From NCBI RefSeq assembly GCF_000526515.1, contig NZ_JAGF01000001.1:3844001-3908000 (forward strand): a stretch of 64,000 nucleotides of DNA. Direction: 5' to 3'. Positions 39,874-48,221 of the stretch are shown one piece after another; position 1 is the stretch's first letter, and each line of letters starts with the position of its first letter. The notes under the pieces are model-generated. The model made no database searches and was not told where the DNA came from. It worked only from the letters and a program-made list of their open reading frames with translations. This DNA comes from Cellulomonas sp. KRMCY2 (lineage in GTDB: Bacteria; Actinomycetota; Actinomycetes; Actinomycetales; Cellulomonadaceae). The translations under genes were made by a program, and so were the position numbers.

Positions 39874-42549
39874 GTCGTGCCAGCTCGAACCGGTGCCGAC
39901 CGAGACGTCGAGCGGGACGGAGATGTCGGCGGCGGAGCCCATCTCGTCGCGGACGAGCTGCTCGACCGCGACGAGCTCGCCGGGTGCGACCTCGAGCACG
40001 AGCTCGTCGTGGACCTGCAGCAGCATCCGGGACGCCAGTCCGGCCGCACGCAGTCGGGCCTCGACCCCGAGCATCGCTACCTTGATCAGGTCCGCGGCGC
40101 TGCCCTGGATCGGCGCGTTCAGCGCCATCCGCTCGGCCATCTCCCTGCGCTGCCGGTTGTCGCTCGTCAGGTCCGGCAGGTAGCGCCGACGGCCGAGGAT
40201 GGTGGCCGTGAAGCCCGTCTGGCGCGCCTCGTCGACCACCCCGGCGAGGTAGTCCCGGACCCCGCCGAACCGCGCGAAGTAGTCCTCCATGAGAGCGGCC
40301 GCCTCGCTGACCGGGATGTTCAGCTGCTTGGACAGGCCGAAGGACGACAGTCCGTACGCAAGGCCGTAGGACATCGCCTTGATCTTGGAGCGCATCTGCG
40401 ACGTGACAGCGTCGGTCGGCACACCGAAGACCCGTGACGCCACGAAGCTGTGCAGGTCCTCGCCCGACCTGAACGCTGTGATCAGACCCTCGTCACCGGA
40501 CAGGTGAGCCATGATCCGCATCTCGATCTGGCTGTAGTCCGCGGTGAGCAGCGTCTCGAACCCGTCGCCGACCACGAAGGCGCGCCGGATCTGCCGGCCG
40601 GCCTCGGTCCGGATCGGGATGTTCTGCAGGTTCGGGTCCGTCGAGGACAGCCGCCCGGTGGCGGCGATCGTCTGCTGGAAGGTGGTGTGGATGCGCCCGT
40701 CGTCACCGACCGACCGCAGCAGGCCCTCGACGGTCTGGCGCAGGCGCGACGCGTCCCGATGGGCCAGGAGGTGCGCGAGGAACGGGTGCTCGGTGCGCTC
40801 GAACAGGTCGGTCAACGACGCGGCGTCGGTCGTCCAGCCGGTCTTGATCTTCTTGGTCCGCGGCATCCCGAGCTGGTCGAAGAGGACCTCCTGGAGCTGC
40901 TTCGGCGAGCCGAGGTTCACCTCGCGGCCGATCACCGCGTACGCCTCGGCCGCCGCGTCGGCCACCGTCGCGGCGAAGCCTCGCTCCAGCTCGGTGAGGT
41001 AGCCGACATCGGCCGCGATGCCGGCCTGCTCCATACCGGCCAGGACCCGGACCAGCGGCAGCTCGACCTCGTCGAGCAGGTGCCGGGAGCCGCGGTCGAC
41101 GAGCTCGCCGCCGAGCACCTCGGCGAGCTCGGCCACGGCGGCCGCGCGCACGCCGGTGCGCTGCACCTCGGAGCCGCCGTCGAGATCGAGCTCGAACGCT
41201 CCCTGGCCGGACCCCGCAGCGGCGGTCTCCGTGCGCAGCTCGCGGTGCAGGTGCCGGACCGCCAGGTCGCTCAGGTCGTAGGTGCGCTGGTCGGGGTGGC
41301 ACAGGTAGGACGCGAGAAGCGTGTCGAAGACGACGCCGTCCAGCCGCAGACCGCGACCGGCCAGGGCGTGCCAGGCGTCCTTGGCCCCGTGCAGGGCCTT
41401 GGGCGCGAGCGGGTCGCTCAGCCAGGCGTCCAGGGCCAGCTCGTCGGCCGGGTCCAGCTCGGTCAGGTCGAGGCTGATGGCGTGCGCCGCACCGTCCGCG
41501 ATCGCTGCCGCCCACGCGTCGCCACCAGCCGGCACCGGTCGCCCGCTCACCTCGAGCGCGAGCGTCCGTCCGGAGCGCTGGGCGAACCACGCTGCCAGCT
41601 CCCCCGTACCGAGGGTGCCCACCTCGAGCTCGAAGCCACCGGCCTCGCCCTGCTCCTCGGGGACCATCGCGAAGAGCCGCTCGCGCAAGGTGCGGAACTG
41701 CAGTGCGTCGAAGACCCGGTGCATGGCCTCGCGGTCCCACGGCTGGACGGCGAGGTCGGCGACGCCGAGCGCCAGGTCCAGATCGGTGACCGCCGCGTTG
41801 AGCTCCCGGTTGAGCCGGACCTGCTCGAGGTTCGCCCGCAGGCTCTCGCCTGCCTTGCCGGCGATCTCGGGCGCTGCTGCGAGCACACCGTCGAGGCCGC
41901 CGTACATCGCGATCCACTTGGCGGCGGTCTTGGGACCGACCCCCGGCACCCCCGGCAGGTTGTCGCTCGTCTCGCCGACCAGCGCCGCCAGGTCGGGGTA
42001 GCGGGCGGGCGCGAGGCCGTACTTCTCCTCGACCGCTGCGGGCGTGTACCGCACCAGGTCGGAGACGCCCTTGCGCGGGTAGAGCACTGTCACGGCGTCG
42101 CCGACCAGCTGCAGGGCATCCCGGTCACCGGTGCAGACCAGCACGTCCATGCCGTCGGCGACCGCCCGGGTCGTCAGCGTCGCGATGATGTCGTCCGCCT
42201 CGAAGTTCACCTTCTCGAGGGTCGCGACCCGCAGGCTGTCGAGGATCTCCTTGATCAGCGGAACCTGGCCCTTGAACTCCGGCGGCGTCGCGTCCCGGGT
42301 GCCCTTGTAGGACGGGTACCGCTCGGTGCGGAAGGTCGTGCGGCCGGCGTCGAACGCCACCGCGACGTGGGTCGGCCGCTCGTCGCGCAGCAGGTTCGCG
42401 AGCATCGCCGTGAAGCCGTACACCGCGTTGGTCGGCTCCCCCGTCGTCGTCGCGAAGTTCTCGACCGGCAGGGCGAAGAAGGCGCGGTACGCCATCGAGT
42501 GGCCGTCGATCAGCAGCAGCAGGGGTCGGGCTCGCGCCAGGTCGCTCAC
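39862..42549 (-). CDS. polA: DNA polymerase I
   Basis: Repair and Okazaki fragment polymerase of 895 residues. It has an N-terminal 5'-3' exonuclease (LLLIDGHSMAYRAFFAL, VAFDAGRTTFR, CTGDRDALQL), a middle 3'-5' exonuclease-like domain whose DxE motif is lost (ALEVSG), and the polymerase with DYSQIEMRI (motif A) and HDELVLEV (motif C). Proofreading is probably absent, as in most Actinobacteria. The GTG at 42549 is preferred over the ATG at 42570 because TAGGTT lies 7 bp upstream (leaderless). Confidence 0.95.
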   Translation of the reverse strand: MSDLARARPLLLLIDGHSMAYRAFFALPVENFATTTGEPTNAVYGFTAMLANLLRDERPTHVAVAFDAGRTTFRTERYPSYKGTRDATPPEFKGQVPLIKEILDSLRVATLEKVNFEADDIIATLTTRAVADGMDVLVCTGDRDALQLVGDAVTVLYPRKGVSDLVRYTPAAVEEKYGLAPARYPDLAALVGETSDNLPGVPGVGPKTAAKWIAMYGGLDGVLAAAPEIAGKAGESLRANLEQVRLNRELNAAVTDLDLALGVADLAVQPWDREAMHRVFDALQFRTLRERLFAMVPEEQGEAGGFELEVGTLGTGELAAWFAQRSGRTLALEVSGRPVPAGGDAWAAAIADGAAHAISLDLTELDPADELALDAWLSDPLAPKALHGAKDAWHALAGRGLRLDGVVFDTLLASYLCHPDQRTYDLSDLAVRHLHRELRTETAAAGSGQGAFELDLDGGSEVQRTGVRAAAVAELAEVLGGELVDRGSRHLLDEVELPLVRVLAGMEQAGIAADVGYLTELERGFAATVADAAAEAYAVIGREVNLGSPKQLQEVLFDQLGMPRTKKIKTGWTTDAASLTDLFERTEHPFLAHLLAHRDASRLRQTVEGLLRSVGDDGRIHTTFQQTIAATGRLSSTDPNLQNIPIRTEAGRQIRRAFVVGDGFETLLTADYSQIEMRIMAHLSGDEGLITAFRSGEDLHSFVASRVFGVPTDAVTSQMRSKIKAMSYGLAYGLSSFGLSKQLNIPVSEAAALMEDYFARFGGVRDYLAGVVDEARQTGFTATILGRRRYLPDLTSDNRQRREMAERMALNAPIQGSAADLIKVAMLGVEARLRAAGLASRMLLQVHDELVLEVAPGELVAVEQLVRDEMGSAADISVPLDVSVGTGSSWHDAGH

Positions 42550-42556
42550 GGGTGCC

Positions 42557-42579
42557 AACCTATCGGGCATGACCGACAG
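42557..42579 (-). promoter_or_regulatory. RecA-independent DNA-damage-type promoter of polA
   Basis: Minus strand: CTGTCGGTC (42571-42579), 8 bp, TAGGTT (42557-42562), 7 bp, GTG. It matches TTGTCRGTG-N8-TAnnnT in seven of nine upstream positions, with exact spacing and -10. The element overlaps the start codon and first codons of the divergent thioesterase gene. Confidence 0.7.
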
Positions 42580-43030
42580 CGACATCGACGGCGCCGAGCG
42601 CGCCGAGGACCCCACAACCGGAGCCGACCTCGAGGCCATCCGGCGATCGAACGTCGGCACGCTCATCGAGCGGATGGGGATCGAGATCGTCGAGGCGGCA
42701 CCCGGTCGCGTGGTCGGGACGATGCCGGTGGCCGGCAACACCCAGCCGTACGGCCTGCTGCACGGCGGGGCGTCCGTCGTCCTCGCCGAGACCCTCGGCT
42801 CCTACGGCGCGATGCTCCATGCGGGCGCGGGTCGCCAGGCGGTCGGCATCGAGGTCAACGCGACCCACCACCGCGCCGCCCGGGACGGCATCGTGACGGG
42901 CACCGCCACGGCACTGCACCTCGGTTCGACGACGGCGAGCTATGAGGTCGTCGTGGAGGACTCGACGTCGCGGCGGGTCTGCACCGCGCGCCTGACGTGC
43001 CTGCTGATCGCCGCGCGCCGTCCGGCCTGA
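42569..43030 (+). CDS. PaaI-family thioesterase (hotdog fold)
   Basis: A 153-residue acyl-CoA thioesterase of the PaaI/YbdB type. The hotdog signature is NTQPYGLLHGGASVVLAE, with the HGG catalytic loop at about residues 67-69, followed by GIEVNATHHRAARDG and TCLLIA at the C-terminus. Its ATG at 42569 is 19 nt from the divergent polA GTG, so both promoters must interlock. Substrate unknown; a menaquinone-pathway role (DHNA-CoA) is possible. Its 3' end overlaps the GNAT gene by 91 nt. Confidence 0.88.
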   Translation: MTDSDIDGAERAEDPTTGADLEAIRRSNVGTLIERMGIEIVEAAPGRVVGTMPVAGNTQPYGLLHGGASVVLAETLGSYGAMLHAGAGRQAVGIEVNATHHRAARDGIVTGTATALHLGSTTASYEVVVEDSTSRRVCTARLTCLLIAARRPA

Positions 43031-43635
43031 TCCCCCGACATCGACCCGACGGACGCGGCCGACGCAGCCTCGGCGCGTGACTGGCGCCGTCGTGCGATGA
43101 GGTCGTCGAGCCCGCGCGAGCCGGCCCGACCGCTGGGGCTGCTGTCGAGGGCCAGACGTCGCAGCAGCGCGGACGTGGTGGTCACCCGGTGGGCGGCGGC
43201 AGGGGCGAAGCCGAGCTGGACGAAGAACCGCTGCATCCCACGCGCGCCGGGGATCGGTGCCGCGTAGACGTGCTCGGCACCCGCTTCGGCCGCGACGTCG
43301 GCGGCACCGACCATCAGGCTGTGGCCGACGCCCCGGCGGCGATGCTCGGGCCCGACGTACACGACCTCGACCGCAAGGCTCACCTCGTCGGTGAACGGGT
43401 TGGGGCCGACCAGGCGGCCCAGCAGGAGACCGACAGCCGCGCCGTCGATGATCGCCACGAGGAGCGTGCCACCGGGCGCAGCCGTCAGGGCACCGAGCTG
43501 GTGGGCCAGCGTCGTCGCGTCCGACGTGCAGACCTGGGAACCGACCGACGACTCGGAACGCCCCGTGAGGCACAGGTTCACCACCTGGTCCATGTCGACA
43601 GGCTCAATGCGCCGAACCTCGATGACAGGACGCAC
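42940..43635 (-). CDS. GNAT-family N-acetyltransferase
   Basis: A 231-residue acetyltransferase. The acetyl-CoA-binding motif A is GPEHRRRGVGHSLMV (about residues 96-110), preceded by EVVYV, and motif B runs to FVQLGF. The GTG at 43635 has AAGGAGG 9 nt upstream and excludes the longer upstream frame. The C-terminal 55 residues are Arg/Ser/Ala-rich, outside the fold and overlapping the thioesterase gene on the other strand. Substrate unknown. Confidence 0.84.
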   Translation of the reverse strand: MRPVIEVRRIEPVDMDQVVNLCLTGRSESSVGSQVCTSDATTLAHQLGALTAAPGGTLLVAIIDGAAVGLLLGRLVGPNPFTDEVSLAVEVVYVGPEHRRRGVGHSLMVGAADVAAEAGAEHVYAAPIPGARGMQRFFVQLGFAPAAAHRVTTTSALLRRLALDSSPSGRAGSRGLDDLIARRRQSRAEAASAASVGSMSGDQAGRRAAISRHVRRAVQTRRDVESSTTTS

Positions 43636-43946
43636 GTCGACGGGCCTCCTTCTGCGGGACGCCGGCCGTGGCAGGTAGGGGGTACCGGGGGGTACGGCCG
43701 AACTGATGAGTGGAAACATAACCGCCTGCGCACCGCAGCGAAAGTCACCCGTTGGCGAACGTCCGTTCCGCCGGCAAGGTGTGCTGGCCACCCGATGCTG
43801 CCAAGGTGTGCGTGTCGCGAAACCCGCGCGACACATCGGCTGCCTATCGTCACCGTCACCCGGTGACGGATGCACGCCGGGTACGCCGCGCAACGACGCG
43901 CGGCGCGGACCGTGCGAGAGCGCGACAGCGGACGGAGGGTTCCACG
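43636..43946. other. Intergenic region between GNAT gene and livH, with inverted repeats
   Basis: This 311-bp divergent region has no convincing ORF. It contains an 8-bp-arm hairpin GTGTCGCG...CGCGACAC (43812-43834, 7-nt loop), a near-perfect palindrome CCGTCACC-C-GGTGACGG (43853-43869), and two copies of caaggtgtgc near 43787 and 43802. These lie upstream of livH and are candidate operators or attenuation elements. Confidence 0.65.
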
Positions 43947-45401
43947 GTGCACCTTGCAGCAGCCACCACGGGCCGCTCATCGAGTGGCTCTCCACGAGCG
44001 GGGCTGCGGGCAGCTCCGCGGGCCTCGGTCCTGATGGCTCTCCTGCTCGGCGCGGGGGCGCTGCTGGTCTCCGCAGCCGCCCCGGCAGCGGCAGCCGGGA
44101 CGACCTGCTCCCCGAGCGCCGAGAACGGCTGCGTGGGCGGGACGATCCGGACCGCGGACGGCGAGCCGGCAGCGGGTGTGGAGCTCGAGATCGCCGGCGA
44201 CGAGGAGACCGTCACCGCGGTGACCGGCGCCGACGGCACGTGGGCGGCAGCGCTCACCGTGCCCGGTGAGTACCTGGTCACCGTCGACGTCGCGACGCTG
44301 CCCGCCGGTGAGACGCTCCGGGACCCGGCCGGCAACCCCCGCACCGTCACTGTCACCCTCGGCTCCAGCACGGGAACGTTGTTCCCGCTCGGAGCACCGA
44401 CCGGGAGCCCGGCGGCGTCGCCCGACGACGGCTCCGACGAGCCGACGGCGCAACCGTCGGCCGGTGCCGAACCGGGTCTGGACACCGCGGTGCCCGGGAG
44501 CACCAGCGCCGGTGGCGTGAACTGGGCGCGGGTGGCCCAGCAGACCACCGCCGGGCTCGTGTTCGGCACCCTCCTCGCGCTCGCCTCGGTCGGCCTGTCG
44601 CTGATCTACGGCACCACCGGGCTGAGCAACTTCGCGCACGGCGAGCAGGTCACGCTCGGCGGGATCCTCGCCTATCTCTTCGTCCAGGAGGCCAAGCTCC
44701 CGCTGCTCGTCGCCGGCATCCTCGCCGTCGCCATCGGCGCCGCATCGGGCTGGCTGCAGGACGCCGGCATCTGGCACCCGCTGCGCAAGCGCCGCATCGG
44801 GCTGACCCAGCAGCTCATCGTGACGATCGGTCTGGCGATCACGCTGCAGTACCTCTTCCAGCTCTTCCTCGGCGGGAGCTCGCTGCGGATCGTGCGCTCG
44901 AACCCGCAGACGGTGAACCTCGGCCCGGTGTACATCACCCAGCAGTCGCTGATCTCGCTGGCGATCGCCGCTGTCGCCCTCCTCGGTGTCTCGTACTTCC
45001 TGGTCGCCACCCGCATCGGGCGGGCCACCCGGGCGGTCTCGGACAACCCGGCGCTGGCCGCCGCGTCGGGGATCACCGTCGACCGGATCATCCGACTGGT
45101 GTGGACCCTCGGTGCGGGGCTCGCGGCCCTCGGTGGGGTCCTGATGGGCCTGTACCTGAACGCCACGGCGTGGAACATGGGCTCGACCCTGCTGCTCCTG
45201 ATGTTCGCGGCCGTGACGCTCGGCGGCCTCGGGACGGCGTTCGGTGCCCTCGTCGGCTCGATCGTCATCGGGCTGGTGGTCGAGCTCTCGAACCTCGTCA
45301 TCCCGTCGGACATGCGGTACGCGGGGGCGCTGGTCATCCTGATCCTCGTCCTGCTGCTACGACCCCAAGGCATCCTCGGCCGCGCCGAGCGCGTCGGATA
45401 A
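43947..45401 (+). CDS. livH: Branched-chain amino acid ABC transporter permease LivH with N-terminal extracellular domain
   Basis: Membrane permease of a branched-chain amino acid (or amide/urea-type) importer. The 484-residue protein is a fusion: a signal-peptide-like helix (residues about 28-50), a carboxypeptidase-regulatory/Ig-like domain (GGTIRTADGEPAAGVELEI onward, about 58-140), a Ser/Pro/Glu-rich linker, then the LivH permease from about residue 190 with the Liv-family motif SVGLSLIYGTTGLSNFAHG and about eight helices. The GTG at 43947 has CGGAGGG upstream. First gene of livHMGF. Confidence 0.9.
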   Translation: MHLAAATTGRSSSGSPRAGLRAAPRASVLMALLLGAGALLVSAAAPAAAAGTTCSPSAENGCVGGTIRTADGEPAAGVELEIAGDEETVTAVTGADGTWAAALTVPGEYLVTVDVATLPAGETLRDPAGNPRTVTVTLGSSTGTLFPLGAPTGSPAASPDDGSDEPTAQPSAGAEPGLDTAVPGSTSAGGVNWARVAQQTTAGLVFGTLLALASVGLSLIYGTTGLSNFAHGEQVTLGGILAYLFVQEAKLPLLVAGILAVAIGAASGWLQDAGIWHPLRKRRIGLTQQLIVTIGLAITLQYLFQLFLGGSSLRIVRSNPQTVNLGPVYITQQSLISLAIAAVALLGVSYFLVATRIGRATRAVSDNPALAAASGITVDRIIRLVWTLGAGLAALGGVLMGLYLNATAWNMGSTLLLLMFAAVTLGGLGTAFGALVGSIVIGLVVELSNLVIPSDMRYAGALVILILVLLLRPQGILGRAERVG

Positions 45402-45411
45402 CGGAGCGAAC

Positions 45412-46398
45412 ATGGACTGGACACGGATCCTCGGCAATGTCGCAGGCGAGCTCATCGCGCCGACCACGGCGGCCTACGCGCTGGCCGCCATCGGGCTCAA
45501 CGTGCACTTCGGGCTCACCGGCCTGCTGAACTTCGGCCAGGCGGGGTTCATGCTCCTGGGCGCGTACGGCTTCGCGATCTCGACGATCGCCGGCTTCCCG
45601 GTGTGGGCGTCAGCCCTGGTCGCTGTGGCGTCCTCGATCGTCTTCGCGCTCATCCTCGGCATCCCGACGCTCAAGCTGCGCGGCGACTACCTGGCCATCG
45701 TGACGATCGCGGCGGCCGAGATCGTCCGCATCATCGGGCGGTCCACCGCGCTGACCGACCTGACCGGGGCGTCCTCCGGCCTGCGCGGGGACAGCTACAA
45801 GGCGACCTTCCAGGACCTGTCACCGCTGCCGGACGGCAGGACCGCGCTCGGCCCGTTCGAGTACTCCAACAACGCCTCGGACAGCTGGTGGGTCCGGATC
45901 GTCGGCTGGGCCGTCGTCCTGCTGGCCTGCCTGCTCGTGTGGCGGCTGATGAACAGCCCGTGGGGCCGGGTGCTCAAGGGCATCCGCGAGGACGAGGACG
46001 CCGTGCGGTCGCTCGGCAAGAACGTCTACGCCTACAAGATGCAGGCCCTGGTGCTCGGCGGCGTCATCGCCTCGCTGGCCGGCGTCATCTACGTCATGCC
46101 ACGCGCGGTCCAGCCCGACTCCATGGGCAGACCGATGACGTTCTGGGTGTGGACGATCCTGCTGCTCGGCGGCGCCGCGACGGTCTTCGGTCCGGTCCTC
46201 GGCTCGATGCTCTTCTGGGCGACGCTCATGCTGATCAAGGCCGTCGGTCGCGACGTGATCCCGGACACCGTGATGCGCAGCGAGCAGATCGAGCAGTTCG
46301 GCTGGATCGTCGTCGGTGTGACGCTCATGCTCCTGGTCATCTTCCGACCTCAGGGGATCCTGGGCGACAAGAAGGAGCTGGCGATCAATGTCCGCTGA
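45412..46398 (+). CDS. livM: Branched-chain amino acid ABC transporter permease LivM
   Basis: Second permease subunit, 328 residues and about nine helices. The family block GLNVHFGLTGLLNFGQAGF is near residue 28, and the EAA-like loop is GRVLKGIREDEDAVRSLGKN. It follows livH by 10 nt, with GGAG before the ATG, and overlaps livG by 11 nt. Confidence 0.94.
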   Translation: MDWTRILGNVAGELIAPTTAAYALAAIGLNVHFGLTGLLNFGQAGFMLLGAYGFAISTIAGFPVWASALVAVASSIVFALILGIPTLKLRGDYLAIVTIAAAEIVRIIGRSTALTDLTGASSGLRGDSYKATFQDLSPLPDGRTALGPFEYSNNASDSWWVRIVGWAVVLLACLLVWRLMNSPWGRVLKGIREDEDAVRSLGKNVYAYKMQALVLGGVIASLAGVIYVMPRAVQPDSMGRPMTFWVWTILLLGGAATVFGPVLGSMLFWATLMLIKAVGRDVIPDTVMRSEQIEQFGWIVVGVTLMLLVIFRPQGILGDKKELAINVR

Positions 46399-47314
46399 CA
46401 CCGCTGCCGCGGCACTGGCCGGCGTCGCGCACGAGCCCGGCGCCGCCAAGCCCGACCCGATCCTCGTGGCCGACGACGTCACGCGTCGCTTCGGCGGCAT
46501 GACGGCGGTCGACGTCGCCCACCTCGAGGTCCAGCGGGGCGCGATCACGGCGTTGATCGGCCCGAACGGTGCCGGCAAGACGACCCTGTTCAACCTGCTC
46601 ACGGGCTTCGACCAGCCCAACACCGGCAGGTGGTCGTTCGACGGTCGCTCGCTCGCCGGTGTGCCGGCCGCGAAGGTCGCACGCGCCGGGATGGTGCGCA
46701 CCTTCCAGCTCACCAAGGCGCTCAGCCGGATGACCGTGATCGACAACATGCGCCTCGGCGCACGTGACCAGCCGGGCGAACGCCTGGGCGCGGCCCTCGT
46801 CCCCGCGATCTGGCGGCCCCGCGAGAGAGCGGTCACCGCCAAGGCCGAGGCCCTCCTGGAGCGCTTCACGCTGCTCGACAAACGCGACGAGTTCGCCGGC
46901 AGCCTCTCCGGCGGCCAGCGCAAGCTCCTGGAGATGGCCCGAGCGCTGATGAGCGACCCGACGATCGTCATGCTCGACGAGCCGATGGCCGGCGTGAACC
47001 CGGCCCTGACCCAGTCCCTGCTCGGGCACATCCAGTCCCTGCGCGACGAGGGCACGACAGTGCTCTTCGTCGAGCACGACATGCACATGGTGCGGCACAT
47101 CTCGGACTGGGTGGCCGTGATGGCCGAAGGCAGGCTGGTCGCCGAGGGCCCGGCGGCCAGCGTGATGGCCGACCCGGCGGTCATCGACGCCTACCTCGGT
47201 GCCCACCACGACACCGATCTGGGCGACGACGCGCTGCTCACGGACGAGGTCGCAGCGACCCTCGAGCTGGAAGCGGCGGCGGAGCAGCGAGCACACGAGG
47301 AGGAGGACCGATGA
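46388..47314 (+). CDS. livG: Branched-chain amino acid ABC transporter ATP-binding protein LivG
   Basis: One of the two ATPases of the Liv importer. The 308-residue protein has Walker A GPNGAGKTT, the LivG-type signature LSGGQRKLLEMARAL, Walker B VMLDEPMAGV and the switch histidine in FVEHDM. The start overlaps livM by 11 nt and the stop overlaps livF by 4 nt. An extra C-terminal acidic tail follows the ATPase core. Confidence 0.95.
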   Translation: MSADTAAAALAGVAHEPGAAKPDPILVADDVTRRFGGMTAVDVAHLEVQRGAITALIGPNGAGKTTLFNLLTGFDQPNTGRWSFDGRSLAGVPAAKVARAGMVRTFQLTKALSRMTVIDNMRLGARDQPGERLGAALVPAIWRPRERAVTAKAEALLERFTLLDKRDEFAGSLSGGQRKLLEMARALMSDPTIVMLDEPMAGVNPALTQSLLGHIQSLRDEGTTVLFVEHDMHMVRHISDWVAVMAEGRLVAEGPAASVMADPAVIDAYLGAHHDTDLGDDALLTDEVAATLELEAAAEQRAHEEEDR

Positions 47315-48141
47315 CCACGACGGCCCAGAGCGTGCCCGTCGGCGGCGCCGTACCGACCGGCGACCCCCTGCTGCGCGCGAGCGACCTCGTGGCGGGCTAC
47401 CTGCCCGGGGTGAACATCCTCAACGGGTGCGACCTGGACGTCTACCCCGGCGAGCTGATCGGCATCATCGGCCCCAACGGGGCGGGCAAGTCGACCCTGC
47501 TCAAGGCCCTGTTCGGTCTGGTCAGCGTGCGGTCGGGCACGGTGACGCTCGGCGGTGAGGACATCACCAACAAGCGGGCCGACACGCTCGTGCACCGCGG
47601 CGTCGGGTTCGTGCCGCAGAACAACAACGTGTTCCCGTCGCTGACCATCGAGGAGAACCTCCAGATGGGTGCGTTCCAGGCGCCACGGTCCTTCGCCGAG
47701 CGCTTCGAGGCGATCGTCGACCTGTTCCCCACGCTCGGCGACCGACGCAGGCAGCGCGCGGGCTCGTTGTCCGGTGGCGAACGCCAGATGGTGGCGATGG
47801 CGCGGGCCTTGATGATGAACCCGTCCGTCCTGCTCTTGGACGAGCCGTCCGCCGGCCTCTCGCCGGTGCGCCAGGACGAGACGTTCATCCGCACCAGGAA
47901 GATCAACAAGACCGGTGTCTCGATCGTCATGGTCGAGCAGAACGCCCGGCGCTGCCTGCAGATCTGCGACCGGGGCTACGTCCTGGACCAGGGGCGCAAC
48001 GCCTACACGGCCACCGGCCGCGAGCTCATGCACGACCCAAAGGTGATCGAGCTGTACCTCGGCACGCTCGCGGCGGACCAGGAGCAGGCCGACGCCGCGC
48101 AGGCACGCGGGACGGCCAAGGACCTGACCGCCGGAGACTGA
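47311..48141 (+). CDS. livF: Branched-chain amino acid ABC transporter ATP-binding protein LivF
   Basis: Second ATPase subunit, 276 residues, with Walker A GPNGAGKST, signature LSGGERQMVAMARAL, Walker B LLLDEPSAGLSP and the VEQNARRCL helix typical of LivF. An ATGA overlap links it to livG. The operon ends here at a strong hairpin. Confidence 0.95.
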   Translation: MTTTAQSVPVGGAVPTGDPLLRASDLVAGYLPGVNILNGCDLDVYPGELIGIIGPNGAGKSTLLKALFGLVSVRSGTVTLGGEDITNKRADTLVHRGVGFVPQNNNVFPSLTIEENLQMGAFQAPRSFAERFEAIVDLFPTLGDRRRQRAGSLSGGERQMVAMARALMMNPSVLLLDEPSAGLSPVRQDETFIRTRKINKTGVSIVMVEQNARRCLQICDRGYVLDQGRNAYTATGRELMHDPKVIELYLGTLAADQEQADAAQARGTAKDLTAGD

Positions 48142-48160
48142 CACCGGCGGGACGGGCACC

Positions 48161-48196
48161 GGATGGCCCGGCCAGGGGAACCTGGCCGGGCCATCC
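48161..48196. terminator. Bidirectional terminator between livF and livK
   Basis: Perfect 16-bp stem (48161-48176 with 48181-48196) around the tetraloop GGAA (plus strand, GNRA class), in the 80-bp gap between convergent livF and livK. It could end transcription from both sides. Confidence 0.85.
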
Positions 48197-48221
48197 GCCT
48201 GACGAGCGTCAGCGTGCGAGG

